Assembly (NCBI GenBank): GCA_964016985.1 | Contig: OZ024828.1 | Coordinates: 26,294,581-26,358,580 of the forward strand | Length of the DNA: 64,000 nucleotides | Reading direction: 5' to 3' | DNA from: Anodontia alba | Taxonomy: Eukaryota > Mollusca > Bivalvia > Lucinida > Lucinidae | Shown: piece after piece, positions 39,811-50,276 of the stretch | How the letters are laid out: each line of letters begins with the position of its first letter | Numbering within the stretch: the stretch's first letter is position 1 | Notes under the pieces: generated by a model | Told to the model about the DNA's origin: nothing | Seen by the model: the letters and a program-made list of their open reading frames with translations, nothing else | The model's database searches: none | Program-made: the position numbers and the translations under genes

Positions 39811-40090
39811 CATTACGAAAACACGCCTATTCAAATATATAGAAAATTTCACCTCCAAAGAAAACTGAAAATTTTCAGATAAAAAACTCTGATATTTTTC
39901 ATATTTCTGCTCAAAACATAGATTGTGGTACTCGTTAGAACCGCCTCGCTGAGGCGGTTCTAACGAGTACCCACAATCTATGTTTTGAGCAGAAATAAGA
40001 AAAATAATTTATACCCTTGTAAACCCCAGTTTTACTGTTTAAAAGTGGGGTTTAAGGGGGTCAAAACTATATAGGCGTGTTTTCGTGATG
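39811..40090 (-). mobile_element. MITE-1 copy
   Basis: R arm first; centre CCTCGCTGAGG. Third copy within 1 kb. Confidence 0.92.
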
Positions 40091-40241
40091 ACTAGTGAGA
40101 AGAACAGTGCACTTTGGTAGTATTTATCCAACAGCAAATAGTAACATAGATTTCCATGACTTCGAACCTCTGTTACTTTTGAACCGGTGGACCTTTCTTT
40201 TTATATGCGATTTTCAGCAATTTTGTCATCACAACAACGTC

Positions 40242-40456
40242 TTAACCCTGGTCCTGCTGAACCCGGATAAGCCCCGCCTTTGTAAACAGTGTAGATCCAG
40301 ATCAGTTGGCTTCTGAAGAAGACAACTGGTCTGGATCTGCAATGTTTGTCATTCAATATGTAAATTTATATAAAAAAATCTGGATTAAGTAATCTGATTT
40401 GCTAACAATTAGAAGTGGGCGTGGCATCTTAATTTAGTTAGCATGACATGGGTTAA
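40242..40456 (-). mobile_element. TTAA-bounded MITE with CAGATCAGTTGGC hairpin
   Basis: Begins TTAACCCTGGTCCTGCTGAA and ends TAGCATGACATGGGTTAA. Inverse of 49441-49652. Confidence 0.85.
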
Positions 40457-40627
40457 ATGTTTTAAAATTAGACGAGTCGTCTTCTTTAATTGGTGGATAC
40501 GAGTATTATGCAATAAAACAAAACACTTATTAAATGAGTTGTTATTCCTTGTTTAAGGTAAATGGATAACAATTGAAAGCGTTTTCCTGCCATTTTGCAA
40601 AGGGAGCTAACGTGTTTGTTTGTTTGT

Positions 40628-40926
40628 TTGTGTTGAGGTTTTACGGCCCAGTCAACCCAATGGGGTCATGTCGAGCCCGGTCAGTTTATCTAACCACACG
40701 TTTTGGGCAGGCTTAGTCCTCTAAGCGGTTAACCAGTATTGTGCACATTCTTTCGCCAGAAACTGACAACTGCCCTTCTTGAATCAGCGGAAGGGAGAGA
40801 ATGACCGTAGAAAATATTTCATGATCAATCTCCACGAAAGAATGTTGCCGACCTCGGTGGGGGTTGAACCCGCGACCTCCTGGTCTCCAGTCGGACGGCG
40901 CATCCAACTGAGCCACCGAGGCCGGC
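40628..40926 (-). mobile_element. tRNA-derived SINE, full length, young-looking
   Basis: Perfect 12-bp target duplications GCTAACGTGTTT at 40616-40627 and 40927-40938; A box TGGCTCAGTTGG and B box GGTTCAACCCC. Confidence 0.94.
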
Positions 40927-40999
40927 GCTAACGTGTTTAGACAGGAAGCTGCCTCCCTAGTATTTGAAATCTTTCAAAAATAAGGGCTACACATAACGC

Positions 41000-41180
41000 T
41001 TAGCACTTTGGGTAAAATTTTGAGCAGACGACAGATTGAAATATTTTTCTTGTTTTTTCTTATTTTTTTCAGACAACAGATTTTGACCCTTTAATGCAGA
41101 CGATTTGCATGAAATGTCAAAACTAGTTTTCTGGAAAAATAAAATATTATCATCTTGTCGTCTGCTGAATTTGCTCATAG
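41000..41180. repeat. Family 5 repeat without hairpin
   Basis: GAGCAGACGACAGATTGAAA to ATCTTGTCGTCTGCTGAATT; only one GCATGAAATGTCAAA arm remains. Confidence 0.75.
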
Positions 41181-41265
41181 AGTGGTAAAGGTTGATGAAG
41201 CCCCATTGAGCAAGAAACGGCATATTTTCATATCTGAGCCAATTCCGTTGGGGTGTGTTCTTAAC

Positions 41266-41543
41266 CATCACGATAACATACCTATATAAATTTGACCCCT
41301 TTAAACCCCACTTTTATATAGTAAAACTTGGGTTCACAGGGGTATACATTATTTTTCTTATTTCTGCTCAAAAACATAGATTGTGGGTACTCGTTAGAAC
41401 CGCCTCGCCGAGGCGGTTCTAACGAGTACCCACAATCTATGTTTTGAACAGAAATATGAAAATATCATAATTTTTTATCTTAAAATTTTCATTTTTTGGT
41501 GGTAAATTTTTCAGTATATTTGAATAGGCGTGTTTTCGTAATG
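41266..41543 (+). mobile_element. MITE-1 copy
   Basis: L arm first; centre CCTCGCCGAGG. Confidence 0.92.
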
Positions 41544-42363
41544 CCACTTTTAAAACTTAAAAAATTATATAAATAAATAAAAGTTTGACAAAAATAGGGC
41601 ATATATGTACCCCGTCACGAATTGCTTACTGGTCTAGAATTTATAGATCTATTTCGCCTTTTTTTGCCCATGTTTATATCATACGTGACTCATTACCTTT
41701 ACTTCAGTAAATAATCGTATAGCCCACTCCCACCCCCAGCTTCCGCTTACTCCGCCCGCACGCCGGCGATAATATGCTCTTTTTCATGCCGAAAATGTCA
41801 GAAGCATATTTGTCAATGGAAACAGATCTTGTTGGTACTAATTTTCAAATACATTGATATTTTTGCTGCAAAATGTGAGTAGCTTTTGCAATGCAAAAAC
41901 TCATATTTTTTCAGCAAAACAAATACATACATCACTGTATTTGCCATATTTCAAGATATAGAGTCTATTTGGCTGTTTTGATCGATTACGAAGAAATAAT
42001 TCACTAGTGTTCTAAGGCTTGCGCGTAAAAAACGAGTGAGCGAAGTATTCAGAGCATAAAAAACCGAGGGATTCAGGAGGGTCAATATTTTACGGTATAA
42101 ATTCTGCCCACGTGTACAAAGAAAAAACCCACTTGAAGATGGCATCGATGTTCTCGCTTAAATTCTACCTGTGAATGTGTGCAAAATTGTTGAGTGGGTG
42201 GCAAACTGTGTAGACCCTGATCAGATGGACGTTCTGCGAGATGTAGTGGCGGGGACCTAGTACAAAAATATAAGGGGGGATACCCAAGAATGCCACAATC
42301 ATGACGAACAGCCTTTCTGAGGAACCAAAAGAAGACGAGATGAGAAACGTGTTCAGCCCCACG
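41544..42363. other. No gene; one GTGAGTAGCTTTTGCA hairpin
   Basis: 41865-41930 holds AAAATGTGAGTAGCTTTTGC and an imperfect inverse, the core of the GGGCCC MITE without recognisable ends. Confidence 0.55.
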
Positions 42364-42397
42364 CCCCCCCCCCCCCACCCCCCCCCCCCCCCACCCA
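42364..42397. repeat. Poly-C tract
   Basis: C run with two A interruptions. Rare base composition here; possible assembly or sequencing weak point. Confidence 0.9.
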
Positions 42398-42924
42398 GCC
42401 AACCCCGGGAACATTTAAAACCTTTAAAAACCTTTAATTTTGTTGAAATCCAAAACCTTTAATTTGGCTGAAAAAACCTGTAAAACCTGTATATTGTGGT
42501 GAAAACCTTTATATTTGGCATTTTGTAAATGCATGAGAAGGACGGGGAAAATATGTAGCATTTCGTAAGAACAAATTATAGTTCTGTTACTTAGATTCAT
42601 ATGTTTCTAAACAGAACTGCAAGATAATATTGTCATTACCATTTAAAGATGAAAATATCAGATTTTCAATTTTCACTGCAATTTTTTCCCTATTTTGCTT
42701 GAGAAGCGATGATGCGGAGTTCTTTTGCTTGGGATCTGCCAAGAAATTTAACCATTAAACGCTCTTTATTTGTACAAAATTTATCCTGAAAAACCTTTAT
42801 TTTGCAGAAAATAGCCTTTATGTAAACCTGTATTTTTAAGAGAGACTGCTAGGCGCCTGAAACAATGAAAAACAAACTCCACATATTAACCAATATAAGC
42901 CTAGCGTCCCATAAAAGGAACATT
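42398..42924. other. No gene; AAAACCTTTA-rich patch
   Basis: 42415-42515 repeats AAACCTTTAA / AAACCTGTA words and the pattern returns at 42785-42835. Nature unknown. Confidence 0.45.
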
Positions 42925-42992
42925 GGCAAACAATGTAGACCCAGATCAGACGCCGCAAAACGCGGTGTCTGATCTGGGTCTACACTTTTTGA
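42925..42992. repeat. GCAAACAATGTAGA hairpin
   Basis: GCAAACAATGTAGACCCAGA and inverse around CGCCGCAAAACGCGG. Confidence 0.8.
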
Positions 42993-43539
42993 TTTACGTT
43001 CAGATATTTCTACAAAATATGGCAATGATAAAAAAAAACTAACCAGACACCCCTTATATAGCAAATGAACCTGTCTAAAGAGTTAAAGTAGAGAATCCAC
43101 TCGGGATAAATGGGTTAAACCACTATCGCACAAACAAAGAAGAGCCGCCTTGGAACGGTCAGTAAAAAAATAACTACTGTGCTTTCAACATCTCTTGGAA
43201 AGACATTTTTTGCTTGGCTGGCTAACTTTGTCATTCGGAAACCGATGATTACCGAATCGAGTTCACGGAATATGCTAATGTCTCAGTTTAATTGTGCCGT
43301 ACTATATCATAGCCATCGTTTTTATTTATTTTTTTTTTTATCTATTTATCTATAAGTTACTATTACTTGACCGTTCCATTTCCTGACAAAAGTTTCAATG
43401 GAACAAAAAGACAATGTTGATAAATAGCGTCTGTTTATAGATTTACAGAATACAGAAACATGAAAAAATAAGAAATCGGGGTGGGTAGATGGGTGTAAGA
43501 ATTCTGGACCAGGGCAGGTCGGGTGGGAGAGGTTTCTTT

Positions 43540-43838
43540 CTTTTTTTTTTTTTTTTTTTTTTTTTTGTAAAAAGTGGCTAGAATTCTAAACAATGAACAT
43601 TTGTCTTGTATTTGCTCTTTTTGTTTTAATGAACATTTTTATTTTGATAACCCGTTGATCAAACTCTACTTATTAAATTTTGGTGACAATTTATTTATTT
43701 ATTTATTTATTTAGTAAGTTATTTATTTATTTATTTATTTATGTATTTATTTATTTATTTCATGAAACAAGTGTTTGTGTCTCGTTCACAGTATTGTACA
43801 TGTAAATCTCTGTCTGTCTGTCTGTCTGTCTGTCTGTC
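43540..43838. repeat. Cluster of microsatellites
   Basis: Poly-T 43540-43566, (TTTA)n 43690-43760 and (CTGT)n 43809-43838. Confidence 0.93.
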
Positions 43839-43980
43839 CCATGGGAGATATTTCATATCAATTTTATAAAGCATAAGCACAAAGACAAACGTTCTTGATT
43901 CAGGCCACAATTTCGTACTACATTGTACATTGTATTCAATACGAGCGTAATTCGGCTCGTCACGCTTGGAGATACAAATA

Positions 43981-44230
43981 AGTCGAACTACAATGCCGCG
44001 ACCATCTTTGGAACCATGGAAATTTGTTCGTTTCGATCTTTTATAAAATAATGGTATGTTGAGTGTACTCATTAGAATCGCCTCGATGGGGCGATTCTAA
44101 TGAGTACATACAACATACATTTTATGATAAATTTGGACAACTTTCCTTCATTATTCTTAAATGTTTGTTTTCTTTAGCTTTCCAAAGAATTTCCTTGGGA
44201 CTCATAAACGAGTTCGAATCAGCCATAATG
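43981..44230. mobile_element. TACAGT-family MITE, interrupted at its 3' end by MITE-1
   Basis: AGTCGAACTACAATGCCGCG start, ATTAGAATCGCCTC hairpin, then ACGAGTTCGAATCAGCCAT. The expected tail GAGGTTTTACTGTAG resumes at 44511 after a MITE-1. Confidence 0.78.
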
Positions 44231-44510
44231 CATTACGAAAACACGCCTTTTCAAATATATAGAAAATTTCACCTCCAAAGAACTGCAAATTTTCAGATAA
44301 AAAACTTTGATATTGTTTATATTTCTGCCAAAAACATAGATTGTGGGTACTCGTTAGAACCGCCTCGGCGAGGCGGTTCTAACGAGTACCCACAATCTAT
44401 GTTTTTGAGCAAAAATGAGAAAAATAATGTGTACCCTTGTAAACCCCGGTTTTACTATATAACAGTGGGGTTTAAGGGGCTCAAAATTTCATAGACGTGT
44501 TTTCGTGATT
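44231..44510 (-). mobile_element. MITE-1 nested in a TACAGT-family MITE
   Basis: R arm first; centre CCTCGGCGAGG; right terminus CGTGATT. Confidence 0.9.
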
Positions 44511-45069
44511 GAGGTTTTACTGTAGTCTGTAAGCGAACAGTGTAGACATTGAACAGATTGTATCATATATAAGCTGATAGGTATCTTGACCTACGTGACT
44601 TATGACTTATTTTGCCCTAGATCTACATTTATGTTTTGTCCCAAGACCTCTTGACATATAAGAGTGACTCTTCACTTTATAGGCGTTTTTGAGAGTTTGT
44701 CGACCGAACGGTTTTTTGCTTTTTTTTCTAATTTGAGCACTACTAAGTGAAAACAATTTCAAGGGGCATACACTTAAGGACCTGAAAAGCGCAGATTTGC
44801 GCAGGTTGATCAGGGCTTTTGCTGTCCGCTCGTAGAAGTTCTGAAACCTATCAAATATACATGTACATGTATCAAACGACATAAAATGCCCTAATAAGAG
44901 TAAGAATATGAACAGGAAAATTTAACTATTCGCTTTTTACATATGAGCCGTGGCATAAGAAAATGTCTCTTCGGGGTAAATGTAAGCAATAAAGATCCCA
45001 ATCAGCCAGCGGAGATGTACAGTCTGATCAGGAACTTTATTATACTTCGTAATGTTCTCATTTAAAAAA

Positions 45070-45313
45070 AAATCACCACCAAAAAAATGAAAATTTTCAG
45101 ATTTAAAAAAAATCTGATATTTTCCATATTTCTGCCCAAAACATAGTTTGTGGGTACTTGTTAGAACCGCCTCGTTGAGGTGGTTCTAACGAGTACCCAC
45201 AATGTATGTTTTGGGCAGAAATAAGAAAAATACTGTATACCCATGTAAACCCCAGTTTTACTACTTAAAAATGGGGGTAAGGGGGTCAAATTATATAGGT
45301 ATGTTTCGTGATG
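45070..45313 (-). mobile_element. MITE-1 copy, R end truncated
   Basis: Terminal repeat and first part of the R arm missing; centre CCTCGTTGAGG. Confidence 0.85.
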
Positions 45314-45339
45314 TACAGTACACAATGATTCTATAAGCG

Positions 45340-45930
45340 GACAGTGATGGCCCAGATCAGACTGCGCGGATGCGCAGGCTGATCTGGTCCTTCACTGTCC
45401 GCATATGCCCAAAGACACGTTTCCTATGGCGCGGCCCACTTTAGCCAAAGATCCGTTTTCTTATTAAGCTGAATTGAGACCTTACAAGGGAAAATGCCTT
45501 TCTTGTATACGTGTACAGCGGAGAGCGCGGCCAAATTGGGATCCGCGCAACAGGATCAGGGATACAACTGTTTCCAACATTCCATAAATTCTTGTGAATG
45601 AATAAAAAAAGATCATGAACAGACGGTGTAGGTGCAGGGGTTGGTATAAATCACAATATTTGTTCTAGGCCACATCCTTTTCCTGTAACACAGATCATTG
45701 GCGAAAGTCAAGTTCTTGTAGGTCATAGGGCACCGCGTGATAGTGGGCTGTACGTCATATGCGAACAGCGAAGGTCTGGATCAGCCTGTGCGTTCGCGCA
45801 GGCTGATCCCGACCTTCGCTCTTTGTCGATATATTATGTAGTGTCCATTGACTCTGTGAGCGAACATCGAAGATACTGAAGAGACTGCTGTAATCCGCAG
45901 TCTGATCTGGGTTTGCGTTGACCGCATGAA
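45340..45930. repeat. Three family 6 palindromes
   Basis: 45340-45422 (GACTGCGCGGATGCGCAGGC core), 45757-45832 (CAGCCTGTGCGTTCGCGCAG core) and 45860-45930. Confidence 0.78.
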
Positions 45931-46057
45931 GTTAAAGGGCAGTTTCATGAGTTACGCATCAATTATATAAAATGTCGAGCGGGCCCCAAGACCGCATTCT
46001 GAAGACAGGCTGATATAGATAGGACACCACTGTAGAGAACAGTCAGAATCAAACAAG

Positions 46058-46058
<1 letters not shown>

Positions 46059-46112
<54 letters not shown>
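46059..46112. repeat. (CT)n microsatellite
   Basis: About 53 bp of CT with one TT. Confidence 0.95.
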
Positions 46113-46113
<1 letters not shown>

Positions 46114-46146
46114 GTATAGAATCTGTGTAGAATTGCTGGATTAGTG

Positions 46147-46214
46147 GCAAACAGTGCAGAGCCTGATCAGACACCGAGTTCTGTGGCGTATGATCCGAGT
46201 CTACACTGTTTACC
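46147..46214. repeat. GCAAACAGTGCAGA hairpin, diverged
   Basis: GCAAACAGTGCAGAGCCTGA...CACCGAGTTCTGTGGCG...GAGTCTACACTGTTTAC. Confidence 0.78.
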
Positions 46215-46426
46215 CAGGCCTGTCCTTCCGAATACGGTTCGGTAATTTTATCAAATCGACCCCTATCCCACAGAAATTATCCTGCTCGGTTTAGCTGAGA
46301 GTGTTTTAATATGGAAAAAAAAAAACACGCTATTTTGGAACGTCGCCTGCTGTAATTTAGATGAGTAGTTCCAGGTGATATTTTAGTTGGATTTCTACAG
46401 ATTTCTTCTTTGTATAGACAGCAAAA

Positions 46427-46705
46427 CATTACGAAAACACGCCTATTCAAATACACTGAAAATTTTACCACCAAAAAATGGCAATTTTTCAGATAAAAAA
46501 TTCTGATATTTTTCATATTTCTGCTCAAAACATAGATTTTGGGTACTCGTTAGAACCGCCTCGTCGAGGCGGTTCTAACGAGTAGCCACAATCTATGTTT
46601 TTGAGCAGAATAACAAAAATAATGTATACCCATGTAAACCCCAGTTTTACTATATAAAAGTGGGGTTTAAGGGGGTCAAAATTACATAGGTATGTTTTCG
46701 TGATG
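46427..46705 (-). mobile_element. MITE-1 copy
   Basis: R arm first; centre CCTCGTCGAGG. Confidence 0.92.
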
Positions 46706-47020
46706 TCATATTCTGGTAATTTTTTGCATGGATTCGCATTGCTTAACTTCTTCAATAACAGTTCCATATTCCCCAATTTAGAATAGACATTTTATTATCC
46801 AAGCAAGGTTTAATAAATTGATATCAGGTATTAATACGATCATAAAATGTGGCATCTGACAGCCTGTGAAATTTTGGTTGGTCTCTCGTTCTTGAACTGG
46901 ATCAAAAAAATGAAATGATTTTTATCGTATCTCGGAATTAATGTTTTCTGTTGTTTCTATGCTACAATGCATTAGGGGCAAAAAAAGCCATTCAACTTCA
47001 TCAGACCTTTGAGCCAAAGC

Positions 47021-47456
47021 CATCACGAAAACATACCTATATAATTTTGACCTCCCTTAAACCCCACTTTTATATAGTAAAACTGGGGTTTACAGGGGTA
47101 TACATTATTTTGATGGCTCGAACCCCTTTGGGACCATGAAAATTTGTACGAGACAGCGGTAGTTCGAGCCTCGGAAGGTTACTATTGGTGCCACACCAGG
47201 AGGCACAATGGAGATAATTATGGGATATCTTTTCGGTGTTCTATATTATAAATGTATGCTGTGTGTACTCATTAGAATCGCCTCATCGAGGCGATTCCAA
47301 TGAGTACACACATCATACATTTACAAGATAAAAGAAAATCTCCCTACATTATCCGTATATCGTATTTGGAAGAAATCCCTGCGGACTCAAGAACGTGTTC
47401 GACTCATCCATGGTAAACGAGCCATCGGGGTTCGAGCCACAGAAGTTCTACTGTAA
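47021..47456. mobile_element. Chimera: MITE-1 L arm joined to TACAGT-family MITE
   Basis: The MITE-1 L arm (47021-47111) stops at TACATTATTTT and continues directly with GATGGCTCGAACCCC, the inner part of the element seen complete at 26878-27241. It ends GAAGTTCTACTGTA. Confidence 0.85.
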
Positions 47457-47880
47457 TAAGAATGGGCTTGATGATCCCAAAGAAATCTGCACTATGGTGA
47501 AGTACGGGGAGACGTGTCAAGGCTGCCACCTTGCGATTTATATCAGCTGCAGTGAAGTAAAACGAAAATCTAAAAGGTTGCCTTCAGAAACAAAGAACAC
47601 ACAAAAGACCGAAAATCAGAGACTCGGTTTTATTAAGGCTCTTCACATAGAGCAGTGCAGTTCGCGAGCTGTATATGCCCCTTAGCACTGGCTTAATCAG
47701 TATTCGATTTTCATTGTAACAAAAATGGGATCAATGATCCAAAGGAAATTAAAATATAATCTGCACTATGGTGAAGTACGGGGAGACGTTTGACGGTCGC
47801 CATATGGCATTTAACACCAGCCGCAGTGAAGTAAAAATGAAAATGTAAAAGGTTGCCTTCGGAAACAAAAAACACTGAGC
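47457..47880. repeat. Two units of an ACTATGGTGAAGTACGGGGA repeat
   Basis: Units at about 47457-47690 and 47700-47880 share AAAATGGG...ATGATCCAAA, TCTGCACTATGGTGAAGTAC and AAAAGGTTGCCTTCGGAAAC. Further pieces lie at 53735-53810 and 54650-54735. The 96-codon frame over unit 1 is broken in unit 2. Confidence 0.7.
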
Positions 47881-47929
47881 GTTAATGACAGCGCCAGGTT
47901 AGGAGACAAATGGGAAAGTATTGGGATGT

Positions 47930-48055
47930 CTTTTCGATCTTTATTTACTATAAAATAATGTATGTTGAGTCTACTCATTAGAATCGCCTCGATGAAGCCA
48001 TGATAAACAAGTCAAATGTGTTCGAGTCATTGAGGTTTTACTATATTTAGTAATG
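47930..48055. mobile_element. TACAGT-family MITE fragment
   Basis: ACTCATTAGAATCGCCTCGA followed by GTGTTCGAGTCATTGAGG and TTTTACTATA. Confidence 0.65.
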
Positions 48056-48229
48056 TCAGCACTATATCGAAGTACGGAACATTTTAGGTTCTCCGAACAA
48101 GCACTTAACCCATTTATGCCTTTTGGACTCTTCTTGTATATCTTTTTGGACCGTTCTATTTCCAACAGCAGGGTGTCTGGTTATTTTTTTATTTTATGAC
48201 TATATTTTATGGAAAATCCTGACATTAAT

Positions 48230-48299
48230 GCAAACAGTGCAGACCCTGATCAGACGCCGCTTTCTGCGGCGCTTGATCTGGGTCTACACAGTTTGCCAA
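48230..48299. repeat. GCAAACAGTGCAGA hairpin
   Basis: GCAAACAGTGCAGACCCTGA and inverse around CGCCGCTTTCTGCGGCG. Confidence 0.82.
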
Positions 48300-48607
48300 T
48301 GTCCAGTTTATGGGATCGATTAACGACCACTGTTGCGATCACAAAGCCAACATTTGACTATTTGCCAGACATTTTAAACACTGTAAAAAACTTTTATGTC
48401 ACAGGCAAATGACTGCCAGTGCATTTACCATTACTTTTTACGGGTACCTGTAGAACTTTTGCACGAATTATCTCGTAGAATATGGTAAGAAACTTATGCA
48501 AATAGGACTGATTCTTTTTAGGGGACGTGTTGTAGCCGCGTGTGGGTGGGGTAGAGTGGATTCGGTATGGCGGGGTGTTACTGGTTAGGTTTTTGTACGT
48601 CTATGCG

Positions 48608-48885
48608 CATTTGTGATCTTTATGGGGATATATGTACTTGTGATCTTTATGGGGATATGTGCACTTGAGATCTTTATGGGGATATATGCACTTGTGATCT
48701 TTATTGGGGTATATGCACTTGAGATCTTTATGGGGATATGTGCACTTGAGATCTTTATGGGGATATATGTGCACTTGAGATCTTTATGGGGATATGTGCA
48801 CTTGAGATCTTCATGGGGATATGTGCACTTGGGGTCTTCATGGGGATATATGCATTTAGGATCTTTATAGGGATATGTAAACGTG
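48608..48885. repeat. Minisatellite, 28-31 bp unit
   Basis: About nine to ten copies of GATCTTTATGGGGATAT plus (AT)GTGCACTTGA. One strand is open throughout (MGIYALEIF-type repeat) but no start context or domain supports a gene. Confidence 0.93.
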
Positions 48886-49251
48886 ATATTTATGATGATT
48901 TTTGGTGATCTTTAGCTACATATTCAAAGAAAAACGCATAGCAGATAACCCTTCGTTAGAATTAAGAGTCTGTTAAGCCGAGCAACTTGGTGAAAAAATA
49001 CGAAAATCGGTTGAGAAATAAGACAGTTCATAGGCTTTAAAGATCTAGAAAATGGTACCATGGATACCGCTTTTTGTGAGTTAGTGAAGTCATAACCATC
49101 TAATTAAATATATGCAAAAAATAAAAAATGAATAAGTGAATAAATAAATCACCTGAAACATTATGCTTTGCTATATACATGCAGTAAGTTCAGTTTATAA
49201 ACTATCAACTAGCTAACATAAAATGGCATATTCATGTCAACAGACGGATGG

Positions 49252-49296
<45 letters not shown>

Positions 49297-49440
49297 ATTG
49301 AAATATCTAATCAAATAATCAAAATGGAGGGGTTCATGCTTGCTATTCATAAATAGAATGTAAACTAAAGTATCTTTCTTATCTCTGAACCGATTTTGAT
49401 CAAATTAGCGCGAAGATGTTTCTTTACTACAGCTGAATAT
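48886..49440. other. No gene; poly-T at 49253-49290
   Basis: AT-rich upstream region of gene B; no promoter motif could be assigned. Confidence 0.5.
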
Positions 49441-49652
49441 TTTAACCCTGCGATGCTGAATAAATTAAAATGCCACACCCACTTCTAATTTTCAGCCAAT
49501 CAGATTGCTTGATGTGGATTGTTGATATAAATTCACATACTGAATGGCAAACAGTGCAGATCCAGATCAGTTGGCTTCGTAGAAGCCAACTGATCTGGAT
49601 CTACACTGTTTGCAAGGCAGGGTATATCCGGGTTCAGCAGGACAAGGGTTAA
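49441..49652 (+). mobile_element. TTAA-bounded MITE just upstream of gene B
   Basis: Begins TTTAACCCTGCGATGCTGAA and ends TCAGCAGGACAAGGGTTAA. Internal hairpin 49546-49615 (CAGATCAGTTGGCTTCG...). Its end is 83 bp before the gene B start codon. Confidence 0.86.
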
Positions 49653-49735
49653 GGCACCATTGCACTAAGTCTCCGTTTAATTTAATAATGGAAACGCCAT
49701 CTTTATTTCATGTTTGTTTTCACCTAACTATTCAG

Positions 49736-49832
49736 ATGTTTCGTTGGATTGTACTGGCCTTGGTTCTTATTGGTCTGTGTTCAGATGCTGAAGGAAAGAG
49801 AAGAAGACCTAAACATGGCAGCCATGAAATTG
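49736..49832 (+). CDS. Gene B coding exon 1: signal peptide
   Basis: MFRWIVLALVLIGLCSDAEG is a clear signal peptide, followed by KRRRPKHGSHEI. The donor is GTGAGT at 49833, phase 1. A strong acceptor (pyrimidine-rich tract ending ACTATTCAG) finishes exactly at the base before the ATG, so an upstream non-coding exon is expected. The KRRR run after the cleavage site is absent from gene A (RIPKSR). Confidence 0.85.
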
Positions 49833-50231
49833 GTGAGTACTGTATCTATTACGAAAACAGGCCTATTCTTATATGCTGAATATTTTACATGTAACACCAA
49901 AAATGAAAATTTTCAGACAAAAATTCGAATATTTTACATATTTCTGCTCTAAACTTAGATTGTGAGTACTCGTTAGAACCGCCTCGCATCGGTGAGGCGG
50001 TTCTAACGAGTACCACAATTCAATTAATGAGGCGATTGTAGTGACTACACACAGCATACAATTTCGTGATAAATTAAGAAAATTTCCCTAAATATCTGTT
50101 TTCCTGAGCTATCGGAAAAATTTCAGTAGGGACTCAAAAACGCGTTCGAATCATCCAAGGTAAACGAGCCATCGGTGTTCGAGTCATCGATGTTGTAAGG
50201 AACTTATATTGTTATTTTTAACTGTATTTTA

Positions 50232-50276
<45 letters not shown>

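Noticed and set aside
47395..47685. 96-codon frame with several Cys (possible small protein)
   Set aside because: It spans the junction of a TACAGT-family MITE and a tandem interspersed repeat whose next unit does not keep the frame.
48608..48885. CRISPR-like array
   Set aside because: Units are directly abutting tandem repeats with no unique spacers, in a eukaryotic context without cas genes.
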